From assembly GCA_037176705.1 (NCBI GenBank), contig CM073885.1, forward strand, positions 166,584,290 through 166,648,289: 64,000 nt of DNA. Direction: 5' to 3'. The position numbers were made by a program, and so were the translations under genes. Positions 11,412-22,894 of the stretch are shown here, piece by piece. The DNA comes from Molossus alvarezi (lineage: Eukaryota; Chordata; Mammalia; Chiroptera; Molossidae). Position 1 is the first letter of the stretch, and each line of letters begins with the position of its first letter. The notes under the pieces are model-generated. The model did no database searches. It was not told the origin of the DNA and saw only the letters and a program-made list of their open reading frames with translations.

Positions 11412-11885
11412 CCATTAGCATTTATTGAGTGCCACAGGAATTGCAGTAAATATTTGCATGTATAAACTCACTACTGCCCTATGACATAGTATATTATGAT
11501 TCTCGTTTTACACTTGGAGCTTTATAAACATGGGTTGAGCCCGGCTGGTGTGGCTCAGTGGTTGAGCATCAACCCAAGCACCACGAAGTCACTGGTTCGA
11601 TTCCCAGTCAGGGCACATGCTCAGGCTGTGGGCCCGATCACCAGTGGGGGGCATGCAGGAGGCGGCCAATCGATGTTCACTCTCACCAATGTTTCTCTCT
11701 CTCCCTCCCTCTCCCTTTCCCTTCCTCTCTCTAAAATCAATAAAAAGAAGAAAAAAAAATTTAAACATGGGTTGAGTGAATGAACCAACTACTCATACAG
11801 TGCCCAAGGATGGTAAACTGAGACTGCAACTAACTTTGGCCCCAGGTCTTCTGGTTCTCCACCCACACTTTTTAATGCTACATCA
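11412..11885 (-). repeat. MIR SINE, split by a younger SINE
   Basis: Antisense MIR: ATTTATTGAGTGCCACAGG, TTTGCATGTATAAACTCA and ATTCTCGTTTTACA before the interruption, then GAGACTGCAACTAACTTTGG after it. A Ves SINE occupies 11,540-11,761. Confidence 0.6.
11540..11761 (+). mobile_element. Ves-type SINE (AATCAATAAA-tail subfamily)
   Basis: tRNA-like head CCCGGCTGGTGTGGCTCAGT, box B GGTTCGATTCCC and tail AAAATCAATAAA. The perfect target duplication TAAACATGGGTTGAG is at 11,525 and 11,762. Confidence 0.96.
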
Positions 11886-12282
11886 CATTTCCAGTTCCCC
11901 AACAGAAACGCAGGGCATGAAGGACCCTGAAGGCTCGTGAAAAATCGGCAGCAGTACTGGTTTAATATAAGAGGTACTCATCGGGATGATTTATTATTAA
12001 GGATGAGATGCTTGGATGTCTCCAGATATTTTCTGCTCTCTGCTAAATGATGCCTGAAGTTTCAGAGCCTTAAGCATTAGGGTCTAATCCTGTCAGAGAA
12101 ATTTCCCCCTCTCCTGTTAAAATGCAGGAAGGGTAGATCTTTAAGCTCTAAATCAGTCATGGTTTATGACTGAAAAGTAAAAATCGGTTTTTCCCAAGAA
12201 ATGAGAGGCCACCTGATGGAAGAGAATATAAGCAAGAAACAGGAGGAATACAGGTAGGACACCTCTACTTAAAACAGCAACA

Positions 12283-12532
12283 TCCCATCTTTCTCACGGC
12301 ACACATAAACTAACTACTAAAATCCAGCAGCACACCAAAAACTACATTTTGCCAATCTAACAAAAATAATAGGTATAATTTTTATTTATTCACATCGGAC
12401 AGCTGTGGTTCTGTTGGCTATTGTCATTTTTTAAATTGACAGTCTAAGGGAAAAGAGGTCAGTGCCCCTGACTAAATAGTTAGGGATTGCAAGTTTTTAA
12501 AAACTCCTGTGACACACAGCATGAAAATCTCT
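12283..12532. mobile_element. hAT-like non-autonomous DNA transposon
   Basis: GGCACACATAAACTAACTAC near one end and TGTGACACACAGC...AAATCTCTG at the other resemble degraded hAT terminal repeats (CAG-G-ATTTTCA type). The core carries TAAGGGAAAAGAGGTCAGTG. Confidence 0.4.
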
Positions 12533-13477
12533 GACTTATACAATAATGTGAGGGATGCTCCCAAAAGGGCTCAACACGGGTAGGCAGGGAGTCGGGGCAC
12601 AGTGTGTGTGTGTGTATTTAACTGAAGACTGAGGACATATTTTGTTTGCCTGTCAAATATTTTTATACTAGTTGCCAAGGCATTTTCATGCTCAACTTTA
12701 AAGTTCACCCTGTTGTTACACCAGGCTGAACTAACGAAGGTTTCTGAAACCTGAAGTGACCCGCACATTCCCTCAAGTCGAACAGACTTAACAGCTTGGC
12801 CCTGCTGTGACCACAGAGGATGTAGTACATGACATCAATACACAGTGTTATTTCAGTTCAGTTAAAAAAATAAAAATTAATCAACTATCAGCTTCAGTAG
12901 TTTGTAAGTATTTTATGGAGCATTGATTGGAATGGGGAAATTTGAAAAATTTGCCTAGCATCGAAGTTTTAAAAAAATCAGTCTTTAAAAAATTGTTGCT
13001 ATATGTAATATGCTTTGAATTATTACTAGGCAGAAAAAGCAAGGGTCATGTTAGGGCCAGAAGACAGAAAATGAAAACTACATGTGATTTTTCTAGCAAG
13101 CATTCCCGATGGGCCCTGATGGCTGGGTACATGCTTCTGATTAAATTCACTGAGTTTCCTCTATTGTGGCTACAATGCTTGGGCTGGTTACCAAGCGTGT
13201 GGCTTTCATAGGGATTTGGGAATTAAAAATCACAGAAATGTGCTTTCTGAAAATGTCATATTAATTATATGGATGTTTTATAACATTACGTGAATGTTGA
13301 CCATTTGGGGTAAGGATTTTAACTTCAAGATGCTCAGTGTGGGCATCCAAAGGTTAGCAGGGATGGAAAAACACATTTCATCTGCCCGTTCCTCAATGGT
13401 CCTTCTCTTTATGGTATGTGTGAAATACCCCTTTGCTGAACTGTATTTTACTGAAAAGTATAAATAGACTCAAGCTG
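12533..13477. other. No gene seen
   Basis: Has a short (GT)n run near 12,601. Otherwise apparently unique A/T-rich sequence. Confidence 0.4.
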
Positions 13478-13685
13478 CCTGGGTTTGAATTCTGGCTCCA
13501 CCATTCCATAACTGCTCAACTCTGGGCAAACCATTTAACCTCTCTGTGTCTGTTTGCTTCTCTGTTAGGATGACAACGATAGCAATACCTACCTTGTTGA
13601 ATTATTGTGAAAATTAATTGAGATCATATACATAATGGGCTTGGAATTGTAGGGCACATAAATTCTAAATAAACATTTATTATTA
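13478..13685 (+). repeat. MIR SINE
   Basis: Ordered MIR core in sense: TGGGTTTGAATTCTGGCTCC, CTCTGGGCAAACCATTTAAC, CTCTCTGTGTC, TGTTGAATTATTGTGAAAAT, then AATAAACATTTATTATTA. Confidence 0.8.
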
Positions 13686-13839
13686 TTTTTGCTATTTCTA
13701 ATATTCTTTTCCAAGCATTTCCCCTTGATTTTTCTTCCATCACTTTGACAACAAACTTTTTTTTGGACACCGTATAACAACTATTATTTGAACGTTAAGT
13801 TTCCTTCCAATTCTGAGCTTAAATGTCTAGGATTCTTTT

Positions 13840-14190
13840 AGGTGGCAGGCACTGCAATAGGAGTGCAGATGAATAAGATGTGGTCGCTGCTCTCAGATCA
13901 CAGCCCTGCAAAGGAGATAGGGCAGTCTCAGAGAACTACTATTTTAGGCAGAATGTGATTAAGTGCTCTTACATATGTATGAGATGCATTTGTGATACAG
14001 GAAAAACTAAGAAAGATACATTTCAATTGGAGAATAAAATATAATCTGGGAAAGCTTTTCAGCTCTACTGGCCTTGACATTAGATTTTGAAGGATGACAC
14101 TTTAAAATGCCAGAATAACATGAGCAAAGACACTGAGGCCAGAAATCAATGAATGTATGTGAAGAATTCGGGTCATTTTGTGAATTGGAA
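13840..14190 (+). repeat. Ancient mammal-wide repeat, family uncertain
   Basis: GGCAGGCACTGCAATAGG followed by a middle part and TTTTGAAGGATGACAC resembles the same ancient repeat as 9,980-10,480. Strongly diverged. Confidence 0.35.
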
Positions 14191-14326
14191 CCTAGGAAAC
14201 CTTGATTGGCAGGGCTGCCTAGGAATTGGTGATTCCTAGAGAACTAAAAAGAAAAGCTTAAGGACTTGGGAAGTTTATTTTACTTGTCATAAGATACCAT
14301 CAAAGTTAAGAACAAAAAGGGGGGGT

Positions 14327-14573
14327 GCCCTGGCCAGTTTGGCTCAGCAGTAAGAGCGTCGGCCTGTGGACCCGAGAATCCTAGGTTCGGTTCCCGCTAA
14401 GGGCACGTACCTCGGTTGCGGTTTGTCCCCAGCCCCGGTTGGGGTCGTGTGGGTGGCGACCAGTTGATGTGTCTCTCTCCTGTCAATGTTTCTCTCTCTC
14501 TCTCCCCCCCACCTCCTCTCCCTCCTGGTCTATCTGAAGATAAATGCAAAACTGTCCTTGGGTGAGGATAAAA
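14327..14573 (+). mobile_element. Ves-type SINE (GAGGAC-tail subfamily)
   Basis: Complete copy. The tail is GTCCTTGGGTGAGGATAAAA and the target duplication AAGAACAAAAAGGGG is at 14,308 and 14,574. Confidence 0.95.
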
Positions 14574-14865
14574 AAGAACAAAAAGGGGCAAAATCAGTCA
14601 CTATTTCTTCTTTCTTTCTCTTCTGTTTCGTCTCTATTTCTTCCTCATCTCTACCACTGATTAAAGTTGTTTTCAATGAAGACAGTTGTCAGCCCTACCT
14701 AGCCTTTGCTCTTCTGTGATCTTAACTTCCATTTACATATTCTAAGTGACAAATTCTTTGTAATATATATTCTAGTAACTTGAGCTTCTCCAGTGATCAG
14801 TTTTTAATAAAAACACTGTAGACCAAATTTGCCTTGGGCCAAATGTTGAAAATATAAACCAATTA

Positions 14866-15045
14866 GCCCAGCTTGTGTGGCTCCGTGGCTTAGTTCCATG
14901 GACTGAGAGGTCCTGGTTTGATTCCTGGTCAGGGCACATGCCTGGGTTGAGGGCTCGATCCCCAGGAGGGGGCGTGCAGGAGACAGTTTCTCTCACATCG
15001 CTGTTTCTCTCCCTCTCTCTGAAAAAAAAATCAATAATAAAAAAG
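14866..15045 (+). mobile_element. Ves-type SINE (AATCAATAAA-tail subfamily)
   Basis: CCCAGCTTGTGTGGCTCCGT head, box B GGTTTGATTCCT and a shortened T/C region ending in AAAAAATCAATAATAAAA. Confidence 0.9.
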
Positions 15046-15215
15046 CTAAAACCTTAAAATATATATTTATATAAATCACTTAGTGGATGTTTGCTTATAT
15101 TAGCATAAAATAGGTACACTTTTGATATAGAGATCCCTTTTTGAATACAGTTCCTTGAATAACAGTTTCTTCAACCTTGTTTAGTTATAACATGGATAAG
15201 AAAAAAAATCAATTT

Positions 15216-15466
15216 CACCCTGGCCAGTTTGGCTCAGAGGTTAGAGTGTCGGACCAGAGTCCCAGGTTTGGTTCCTGCTAAGGGCACGTACCTTGGTTGC
15301 AGTTTGTCCCTGGCCCTGGTTGGGGTTGTGTGGGTAGCAACCAGTCAATGTCTCTCTCTCTCTCTCACATTGATGTTTCTCTCTTTCTCTCTTCCTTCCT
15401 CTCTCCCTCCCCCTCTATCTGAAGATGAATGCAAAAAAAAAAAAAATTCCTTGGGTGAGGATAAAA
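15216..15466 (+). mobile_element. Ves-type SINE (GAGGAC-tail subfamily)
   Basis: CCCTGGCCAGTTTGGCTCAG head with a deletion between boxes A and B. The tail is TTCCTTGGGTGAGGATAAAA. A short A-rich target duplication (AAATCAATT) flanks it. Confidence 0.93.
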
Positions 15467-15879
15467 AAAAAATCAATTCCCAGCTGGCTCCATGGTCGGT
15501 GTGGATGTTCTCCACACGTGTGGTTTCCTCCCAGGACTCCGGGTTTCTCCCACATCCCAAACGTGCACCTGAGGCGAACCGGTGTGTCCACATTGTCCCT
15601 CTCAGTGGGAATGGGTGCGCCCTGCAGTGAAGCGTGTCTCAGTGAGTGGGTGCACCCTGCAATGAAGGGTGTCTCTCCTGGGCGGAGTCCTGCTCTGTGT
15701 CCCTAAACTGGAATAAGAAGTTGAAAAATCACTCTTACATGATGGTATTCATCTTTCTTAAATGAAAGTATAGCACACATTTATTTTAATGTTTAATATT
15801 AGAAACATTTTGGGTCTTTATTTTGAAGTTTGATGATGTTTTGTGACCAAATATATGCTGTAGGAACTTAACTCTTGTT
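15467..15879. other. No gene seen
   Basis: The stretch 15,600-15,700 has two imperfect copies of a GTGGGTGCACCCTGCA-like unit. No gene recognised. Confidence 0.35.
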
Positions 15880-15985
15880 TATACCAATTAGCCTAGGGTA
15901 AAATTGGTTTGGTTATCTGTGGTTTCACTTAAAGTTGCCGTTTCCAGGAACCTATCGATGGCATTAAATGAGGACTTGCTGTACT
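15880..15985 (+). mobile_element. Tigger/MER44-like terminal fragment
   Basis: Contains GGTTATCTGTGGTTTCACTT and ends with TTAAATGAGGACTTGCTGTA, the form of a Tigger-type terminus. The name is tentative. Confidence 0.5.
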
Positions 15986-16465
15986 TTTATTACAAGTCTA
16001 TAACAAGCACACGTTTAAGGTAAATATGGAAAGGAAACTGCATTCTGAATCCAGAGAAAACAATGTGATTTTTGTTGCGACTATTGCAATTTTTGTAAAT
16101 TTGATTCTTTAGTCAGTATATACCATTTCAAGGTGCTTGTTATTAGTGGAGCTGAATTTAATGCCCCCAAGTTTAAGTATATTCTGTTAAAGTATTAACC
16201 AAGAAGACCTTCACACCAGGGGGGCTCTAAGACCTTGGGAGCCTATGTGAGAGCTGAGCCAGAGCCATTGCAGAGTCTTAGAAAACCGAACTTAAGAACA
16301 GCTAATCACAGTCAGCAAGGGAGCTTTCTCAAATAACAACCGTTTAAGCTGTAGCCAATCAAATAATTTCTTTGCTTTTCTCCTACATCTGCCCTATAGA
16401 AGCCTTCCTTGGAGCTTCTGTTGGTGAAGCACTCCTAATCATTTTCCATTCGGTGCTGCCTGATA

Positions 16466-16665
16466 TTTCCCTTCCCTTCCCTTCCCTTCCCTTCCCTTCC
16501 CTTCCCTTCCCTTCCCTTCCCTTCCCTTCCCTTCCCCTTCCCCTTCCCCTTCCCCTTCCCTTCCCCTTCCCCTCCCTTCCCTTCCCTTCCCCTTCCCCTT
16601 CCCCTTCCCCTTCCCCTTCCCCTTCCCCTCCCCCTCCCCTTCCCTTCCCTTCCTCCCTTCCTTCC

Positions 16666-16733
<68 letters not shown>

Positions 16734-16735
16734 TC
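16466..16735. repeat. Compound (CCCTT)n/(CCCCTT)n and (TTTC)n satellite
   Basis: About 190 bp of CCCTT and CCCCTT units, then about 67 bp of pure TTTC. It abuts the T-rich 3' end of the antisense SINE at 16,737, so it occupies that SINE's poly(A) tail position. Confidence 0.97.
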
Positions 16736-16736
16736 G

Positions 16737-16958
16737 TTAACCCTCATCTGAGGATAATTTTCCACTGATTTTTAGATAGAGTGGAAGGGAGGGAGGGAGA
16801 AAGAGAGAGAGAGAAACATCTATGCGAGAGATTGCCTTTCGCACATACCATGACCAGGGCCTGGGATCAAACCTGTAACCCAGGTATGTGCTCTTGACTA
16901 GGAATTGAACCTGGTGTGCAGACTGACACTCCAACCCCTGAGCCACACAGGCCAGGGT
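16737..16958 (-). mobile_element. Ves-type SINE (GAGGAC-tail subfamily)
   Basis: Minus strand. The tail complement TAACCCTCATCTGAGGATAA is next to the satellite, and the head CCCTGGCCTGTGTGGCTCAG ends at 16,958. Confidence 0.9.
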
Positions 16959-16959
16959 G

Positions 16960-17046
16960 TTGTTCAAATTCTTTGGCCTTGTTTAACTATCTTGTCCCAG
17001 TTTTTCCATTCCACTTGCCCAGGAATTTTCCTAGCTTCATACTATC
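16960..17046 (-). mobile_element. ERV LTR 5' end fragment
   Basis: Minus-strand TGAGACAGGATAGT...GCTAGGAAAATTCC matches the start of the LTRs at 41,026 and 42,087. Only about 85 bp remain. Confidence 0.55.
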
Positions 17047-17109
17047 CTGTCTCAAGAATGGCATGTACTTAAAGACTTATGAATTATTTCTGGAATTTTC
17101 TATTTAATA

Positions 17110-17180
17110 TTTTTGGACCTTGGTTGACTGATGATAACTGAAACTATGAAAAACAATACCATGTATAAGAGGGACTACTG
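17110..17180 (+). mobile_element. Tigger terminal fragment
   Basis: GGTTGACTGATGATAACTGA, a middle part, then AGAGGGACTACTGTG matches the end of Tigger-type elements (degraded CCGCGG motifs). Confidence 0.5.
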
Positions 17181-17184
17181 TGTA

Positions 17185-17395
17185 TGCTTCTCCAAACCTT
17201 TGAAATGTACCATACCAAGGGTAGACCCTAATGTAAACTATGGACTTTGGGTGATGAATAGGTTTATGGATGGTAACAAATGTGTCACTTTGGTGAGGAA
17301 TGTTGACAGTGGGTGAAACTATGCATATGTAGGAACAGGGATTATATGGGAAATCTGTGTACAATAAACTTTTAAAAATTAGGTCTATTAAAAAA
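17185..17395 (+). mobile_element. Old L1M 3' end
   Basis: GGACTTTGGGTGATGAATAG, GTAACAAATGTGTCACTTTG, GGGATTATATGGGAAATCTG and an A-rich end are L1M 3'UTR landmarks. Confidence 0.6.
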
Positions 17396-17419
17396 ATCAT
17401 CTGTGCTCTACCTTTTCAC

Positions 17420-18450
17420 CCTTTCTGGTTTTTCTTACTGTATCCATAGTTCTGTCTTTTCCAGAATGTCAGACGGTTGGTATCATACATTATAGAGCCT
17501 TTTCAGATTACCTTCTTTCACTTAGTAATATACACTTAAGGTTCCTCAATGTCATTTCATGGCTTGATGGCTCATTTCTTTTCAGCTCTGATATACCATA
17601 GCTTCTCCATTCATCTACTGAAAGACATCTTGGTTGCTTCCAAGTTTTGTCAATTATGAATAAAACTGCTATAAACATTCATGTAAAGTTTTTGTGTAGA
17701 TAGACATTTTCAGCTTACTTGGGTAAAAATCAAGGAGTACAATTGCTGTATTGTATAAGAGCTTTAAAATAAACCAACCAAACTGTCTTCCAAAGTGGCT
17801 GTACCATTTTGCATTCCCACAAGCAATGAATTAGACTTCCTGTTGTTATAGATACTCAGCAGCATTTGGTGTTGCCAGTGTTTCAGATTTTGGCTGTTGT
17901 AATAGGTGTGTATGGCATCCAATTTGCAATAGTTTAACTAGAAATGATCTAATGATGTTGAGCATCTTTCCATAGGATTTTTACCATCTGTATATTTTCT
18001 TTGGTGAGGTGTCTGTTAAGTTTTTTTGCTAATTTTTAATTGGTTTGATTGTTTTCTTTTTTATCCTCACCTGAGGACGTTTTTCCATTTTTTGTTCAGA
18101 CAGAATGGGAGGGAGAGAGAGAAAGAGAAACATCGACATGAAAGGGACACATCGAGTGGTTGCCACCCGCCTAACCAAAGCCAGGGACAAATTGCAACCG
18201 AGGTATGTGCCCTTAGCAGGAACCAAACTCGGGTCTCTCTGGACCGCAGGCCGACGCTCTAACCGCTGAGCCAAACTGGCCAGGGCTGATTGTTTTCTTA
18301 CTGTTGAGTTTAAAAGGTTCTCTGTATATTTTGGATAATAGCCCTTTATCAACTATGTCTTTTGCAAATATTTTCTGTCAGTCTGTAGCTTGCCTTTCCA
18401 TTCTTTTGACCTAGGTCACTGTTTTAAATAAAAATCAATAAAAATAAAAA
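17420..18450 (-). mobile_element. Old L1 ORF2 C-terminal part, antisense
   Basis: Antisense L1M ORF2/3' region: CCATTCATCTACTGAAAGAC, TTGGTTGCTTCCAAGTTTTG, GTGGCTGTACCATTTTGCAT and TTTGCAAATATTTTCTGTCA. Many indels. A SINE lies at 18,057-18,286. Confidence 0.75.
18057..18286 (-). mobile_element. Ves-type SINE (GAGGAC-tail subfamily)
   Basis: Complete minus-strand copy. The target duplication TGATTGTTTTCTT is at 18,046 and 18,287. Confidence 0.96.
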
Positions 18451-18594
18451 ATTTTAAGTTAGAAAGTTAAAATTTTAAAGTGACAAGAAATAATAGCACC
18501 TGTAAAGCCAAAGAATGCTGTGTGTGTGCTTTTGCTGCAAAATGCTAAGTGGCTTTCTCGTTTTCTAGTCTTAAAAAAAAAAAATTAATTTTGA

Positions 18595-19325
18595 AATAAC
18601 TATAACAGGACAGAAGAATTGCAAAGTTTATACAGAGAGCTCCTGTTTATTCTTTATCTGGCTTCTCTTACTGTTAACATCTTGCATAACCATGGTACGT
18701 GATCACAATTAAGAAATTATACATTAGAACAAATCCATTAACTAAATTTCAGACTGTTGGGATTTGACTGGCTCTTTCAACAGTGTCCTTCTGTTTTAGG
18801 ATCGAATCTAGAATTACACATTACATTTAGTTATCATGGCTCCTGGCTGCCCATTAATCTTTTCTGGTTTCTCTGTCCTTCCTTATTTTTTATGACTTTG
18901 AGTACCAGACAGATACTTTGTAGAATATCACTCAATTTGTGTCTGTCTGATGATATCTCATGATTAATTTGACTGAGGTTATGGACTTCTGGGAATAATA
19001 CCACAGAGGTAAGTGCCCTTCTCATCTTGATGTATTAGCAAATACATGACATCAACATGCTTCATACTGGTGATGTGAACGCTGATCACTTGACTAAGGT
19101 TGTGTCTGCCCGGTTTCTGCCCTATCCCATTCCACGTTCTATGAAGTGAGTCACTAAATCCAGAGCACCTTGGAGGAGGGTAATCAAGCTCCACCTCCTG
19201 GAATCACAGTAATGAACAAGTACCACAATAATTAATAAATATTATGAGGCGATATTTTGAGGCAATGCTAATGTCCTGTTTCTCCTTAAAGTTTTGCTCA
19301 CTACTTTTAGCATCCATTAGTGGAG
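18595..19325 (-). mobile_element. Old L1M fragment, antisense
   Basis: Ordered matches to a common L1M region: GGAATAATACCACAGAGGTA, TGATGTGAACGCTGATCACT, TGTCTGCCCGGTTTCT and AGCATCCATTAGTGGA. The subfamily is not fixed. Confidence 0.6.
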
Positions 19326-19614
19326 TTTCCCTGCAGTGAAAATTCCTCTGGAGTTCTCAGGGCGCTTCTCTGCTTCTCTCATCCTTCTGCCTTTATTACG
19401 CGAAGCGGTTCTGTAAAAAGAGTGTCTGTCCCTTGTCCCCCTTTATTTATATATTTAATAATTTACTTATGTCATGGATGTTTATTTTCTTTTGGGGGTT
19501 ATAATCCTCTACTATGGCTTTGGTTGCTCAAATTGTCCCAGATCTGGGCATCAGAAGCTCTTAAAGTTTGGTTCCTGTATCCCTTTCACATCCCCACTCT
19601 GTCTTTTGTGTGTG

Positions 19615-19800
19615 TTTTTTTATCCTCACCTGAGGACATTTTTCCATTTATCTTTAGACAGATCAGGAGGGAGGGAGAGAGAGAGAAACATCGATGCAAG
19701 AGGGACACATCGACTGGTTGCCTCCTGTGCAGCCCCGACCAGGGGCAGGGATGAACTGCAACCGAGGTATGTGCCCTTGGCTGGAATCGAACCTGGGTCT
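19615..19800 (-). mobile_element. Ves-type SINE, 5'-truncated, fused head-on to another
   Basis: The minus-strand copy runs from the tail (TTTTTTATCCTCACCTGAGG) to box B and stops near ACCTGGGTCT, where a plus-strand SINE tail begins. Confidence 0.9.
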
Positions 19801-19860
19801 CATCTCCCTCTCTCTCTCCCTCCTCTCTCTCTCACATCAATAAAGGAAAAAAAATATTAA
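19801..19860 (+). mobile_element. Ves-type SINE 3' tail only
   Basis: CATCTCCCTCTCTCTCTCCC leads to CACATCAATAAAGGAAAAAA. This is the T/C region and tail of an AATAAA-type copy in the opposite orientation to the adjoining SINE. Its tRNA half is missing. Confidence 0.8.
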
Positions 19861-21230
19861 AAAACAAAAACAAAACACAACCTGCCTCACACTGACCCAT
19901 TTTTGCTTCACAAACGAGCCCAGAGATGTGCTTTGACATCTTGATTAGGGCCAGTTATTCCAGGAGCTTATGTCTTCTCAGTGCCCCCACGGAAGGGGAC
20001 ACTCCCCCACCTAGGAGGAGCTCAGTAGGGCTGCACTGTGAGAACAGACCCTGCTGAGTCAGGGCTGGCTTTCCTGCCTGGGTGCTGTGTCACCAAGCCC
20101 ACATCAACCCTGGCTGCTAGGGTCTGGGCCAGTGACAATGTATAGTCACAAACATGACTTAAAAGTCAAAAGTGAGGGTAGACCACAGCAGGGGAAGTTT
20201 GTTCTCAAGAGAATCAGATCCTGGTGGAGCTAGTAAATTAGCATATTTTCCTGAGTCAGTTTTGCTTGAACTAATTAAGTTTTCCTTTCTTACCACCCTT
20301 TGTTGGATTTTCTCAAGCCTTTTATTACTCATTGAAACACAAACTTGTGGCTCTCTCCATACATGACTTCATAGATTGGCATGTCAGCAAATCACTTATC
20401 TGCAGGGAGCTGGTAAAATACAAGGATGACTGACAATTGCTCATCACCAAACAGAGCAGGGAAGTGAGTACAGAGATTTGAAAGCTTTAATCTGCAATTC
20501 TCGGTCTTAATGCAGAGTAGATCACTATAAAAATGGAGAGTTTGCCTATTAATTTCTGAGAAAAATAAATGAATCAGGGTATTCCTTTTATATGGAATTC
20601 ATTGAGCATTGACAAAGACATCCTTTCACCATATTTTGGCTTTTCTTGTATGTCATCAGAGATAAAAATTGAATTTTGTATTTGGGTCTATGATATCTGA
20701 ATGATGAAAATAGCTAGGACATTTGTTAAAGAATTTAGAGCACTAAATTTGTGCCTTTTGCAGTTTGGCATAGTAACAGTTGCTATTTGAGAAAGAGGAG
20801 CCATGGCAAAGGATGGATAAGAGGAAGAAATCATTCAAGGTATAAAGACAGCACATTTAGGAAATACTGAACTTCAGGGAAGAAAAATGTGGTATTTGTT
20901 ACATGGTTGATTCTTCTCTAGCTGGTCCAAATTCAAATACTGAGCATGTGCTCTGTGTGGCAATGGCAGTGGTGATGATGGCGATGGACAGAGGCAGCGT
21001 TCTGTGTGGGACAGGAGCAGGGCTTAGGGGCAGGATTGGTGCAGACCCTGAGGCCTGCTGGCGTCACTGTGCTGCCAGGCACTGCCCGCAGGTTCTCCCA
21101 TTAGGATGACATTTATAACGTTGCACCATAACTTGGGTTTCTGAATTTCCTTGATAGTAGGACAGAGAAATATCTTCAACATTAATAACCATAAAAATTC
21201 TAGACTAACTGCTCCCCTCCCGGCAGTTAG
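19861..21230. other. No gene seen
   Basis: No repeat family or coding pattern was recognised. A GC-richer patch at 20,930-21,110 has short overlapping ORFs. Confidence 0.35.
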
Positions 21231-22698
21231 AAAAATCCATGGAGAACATAGATGCCAAAATCCTGAACAAAATACTAGCAAATCGGATCCAGCAATACAT
21301 CAAAAAAATTATTCACCCTGACCAAGTGGGATTCATCCCAGGGATCAAAGGCTAGTACAATATTCGCAAATCAATAAATGTGATACACCACATAAACAAA
21401 ATGAAAGATAAAAACCACATGATCATATCAATAGATTCCGAAAAAGCCTTCGACAAAATCCAGCACCCATTTCTGATAAAAATGCTCAGCAATGTGGGAA
21501 TAGAGGGATCATGTCTGGACATAATAAAGGCCATATATGAAAGACCTACAGCCAACATCATACTCAATGGGCAAAAACTAAAAGCATTTTCCTTAAGAAC
21601 AGGAACAAGACAGGGGTGTCCACTTTCACCACTCTTATTTAACATAGTACTGGAAGCCTTAGCCACAGCAATCAGACATGAAGAAAAAAATAAAAGGGAT
21701 CCAAATTGGAAAGGAGGAAGTGAAACTGTCATTATTCGCAGATGACATGATAGTATACATAGAAAATCCTAAAGACGCGATCAAAAATCTACTGGACTTA
21801 ATATATGAATTTGGCAAAGGTGCAGAATACAAAATTAACGTCAAGAAATTGATGGCATTCTCATACACCAATGATGAACTCACAGAAAGAGAAACTAAGA
21901 AAACAATCCCATTTACCATTGCAGCAAAAAAATTAAGATACCTAGAAATAAACTTAACCGAAGAAATAAAGGACCTATTTGCAGAAAACTATAGGACATT
22001 GAAAAAAGAAATAGAGGAACATATAAAAAAGTGGAAGTACATACCTATTCATGCATTGGAAAAATTAAGATCATTAAAATGTCCATACTACCCAAAGTAA
22101 TCTATAGATTCAAAGCAATCCCCATCAAAATACCAACGACATATTTCACAGAACTAGAACAAATAACTCAAAAGTTCATATGAAACCAAAAAAGACCTCA
22201 AATAGCCACAGCAATCTTGAAAAAGAAGGACAAAGTAGGTGGGGTCACAATACCAGATATCAGGTTATACTACAAAGTGACTGTAATCAAAACAGCCTGG
22301 TACTGGCACAAGAACAGGCACATAGACCAGTGGAACAGAACAGAGAACCCAGAAATTGGCCCAAGACATTATACTCAATTAATATTTTAAAAAGGTGGCA
22401 AAAGCATACAATGGAGTAAAGACAGCTTCTTTAATAAATGGTGTTGGGAAAATTAGACAGCTACATGCAAAAAAATGAAACTAGACTATCAACTTACACC
22501 ATACACAAGAATAAACTCAAAATGGATAAAATACTTAAATATGACTTGTAAATCCATAAAAATCCTAGAAGAAAATGTAGGCAACACAATTTTAGACATC
22601 ATATACAGAATTTTCACTGATACATCACCTAAGGCAACAGAAACAAAGGAGAAAATGAACACATGGGACTACATCAAACTAAAAAGCTTCTGCACAGC

Positions 22699-22714
22699 AA
22701 AAGAAACAACCATC
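22699..22714. repeat. Target-site duplication, left (half-L1)
   Basis: AAAAGAAACAACCATC is repeated exactly at 24,945-24,960. Between the copies lies one complete retroposon. Confidence 0.95.
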
Positions 22715-22894
22715 GACTTCCGGTCAAGATGGTGGCATAGGTAAACGCGGTATCGCGTCCTCCCACAACCACATCAAAGTTACAACTAAACTAAAGAACA
22801 ACCATCATTCAAAACCGCCTGAAATCAAGCTGAATGGAAGTCGTACAACTACGGAACTAAGGGGAAAAAAAAAAAGCAGCTACATCCAGACTGG

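Noticed and set aside
16372..16765. 108-122-codon ORFs rich in Pro/Leu/Ser/Phe or Glu/Lys/Gly
   Set aside because: Translation of the CCCTT/TTTC satellite.
21380..22100. Functional reverse transcriptase gene
   Set aside because: The frame is broken by a stop at 21,353 and a one-base shift near 21,685, and the L1 is 5'-truncated and split.
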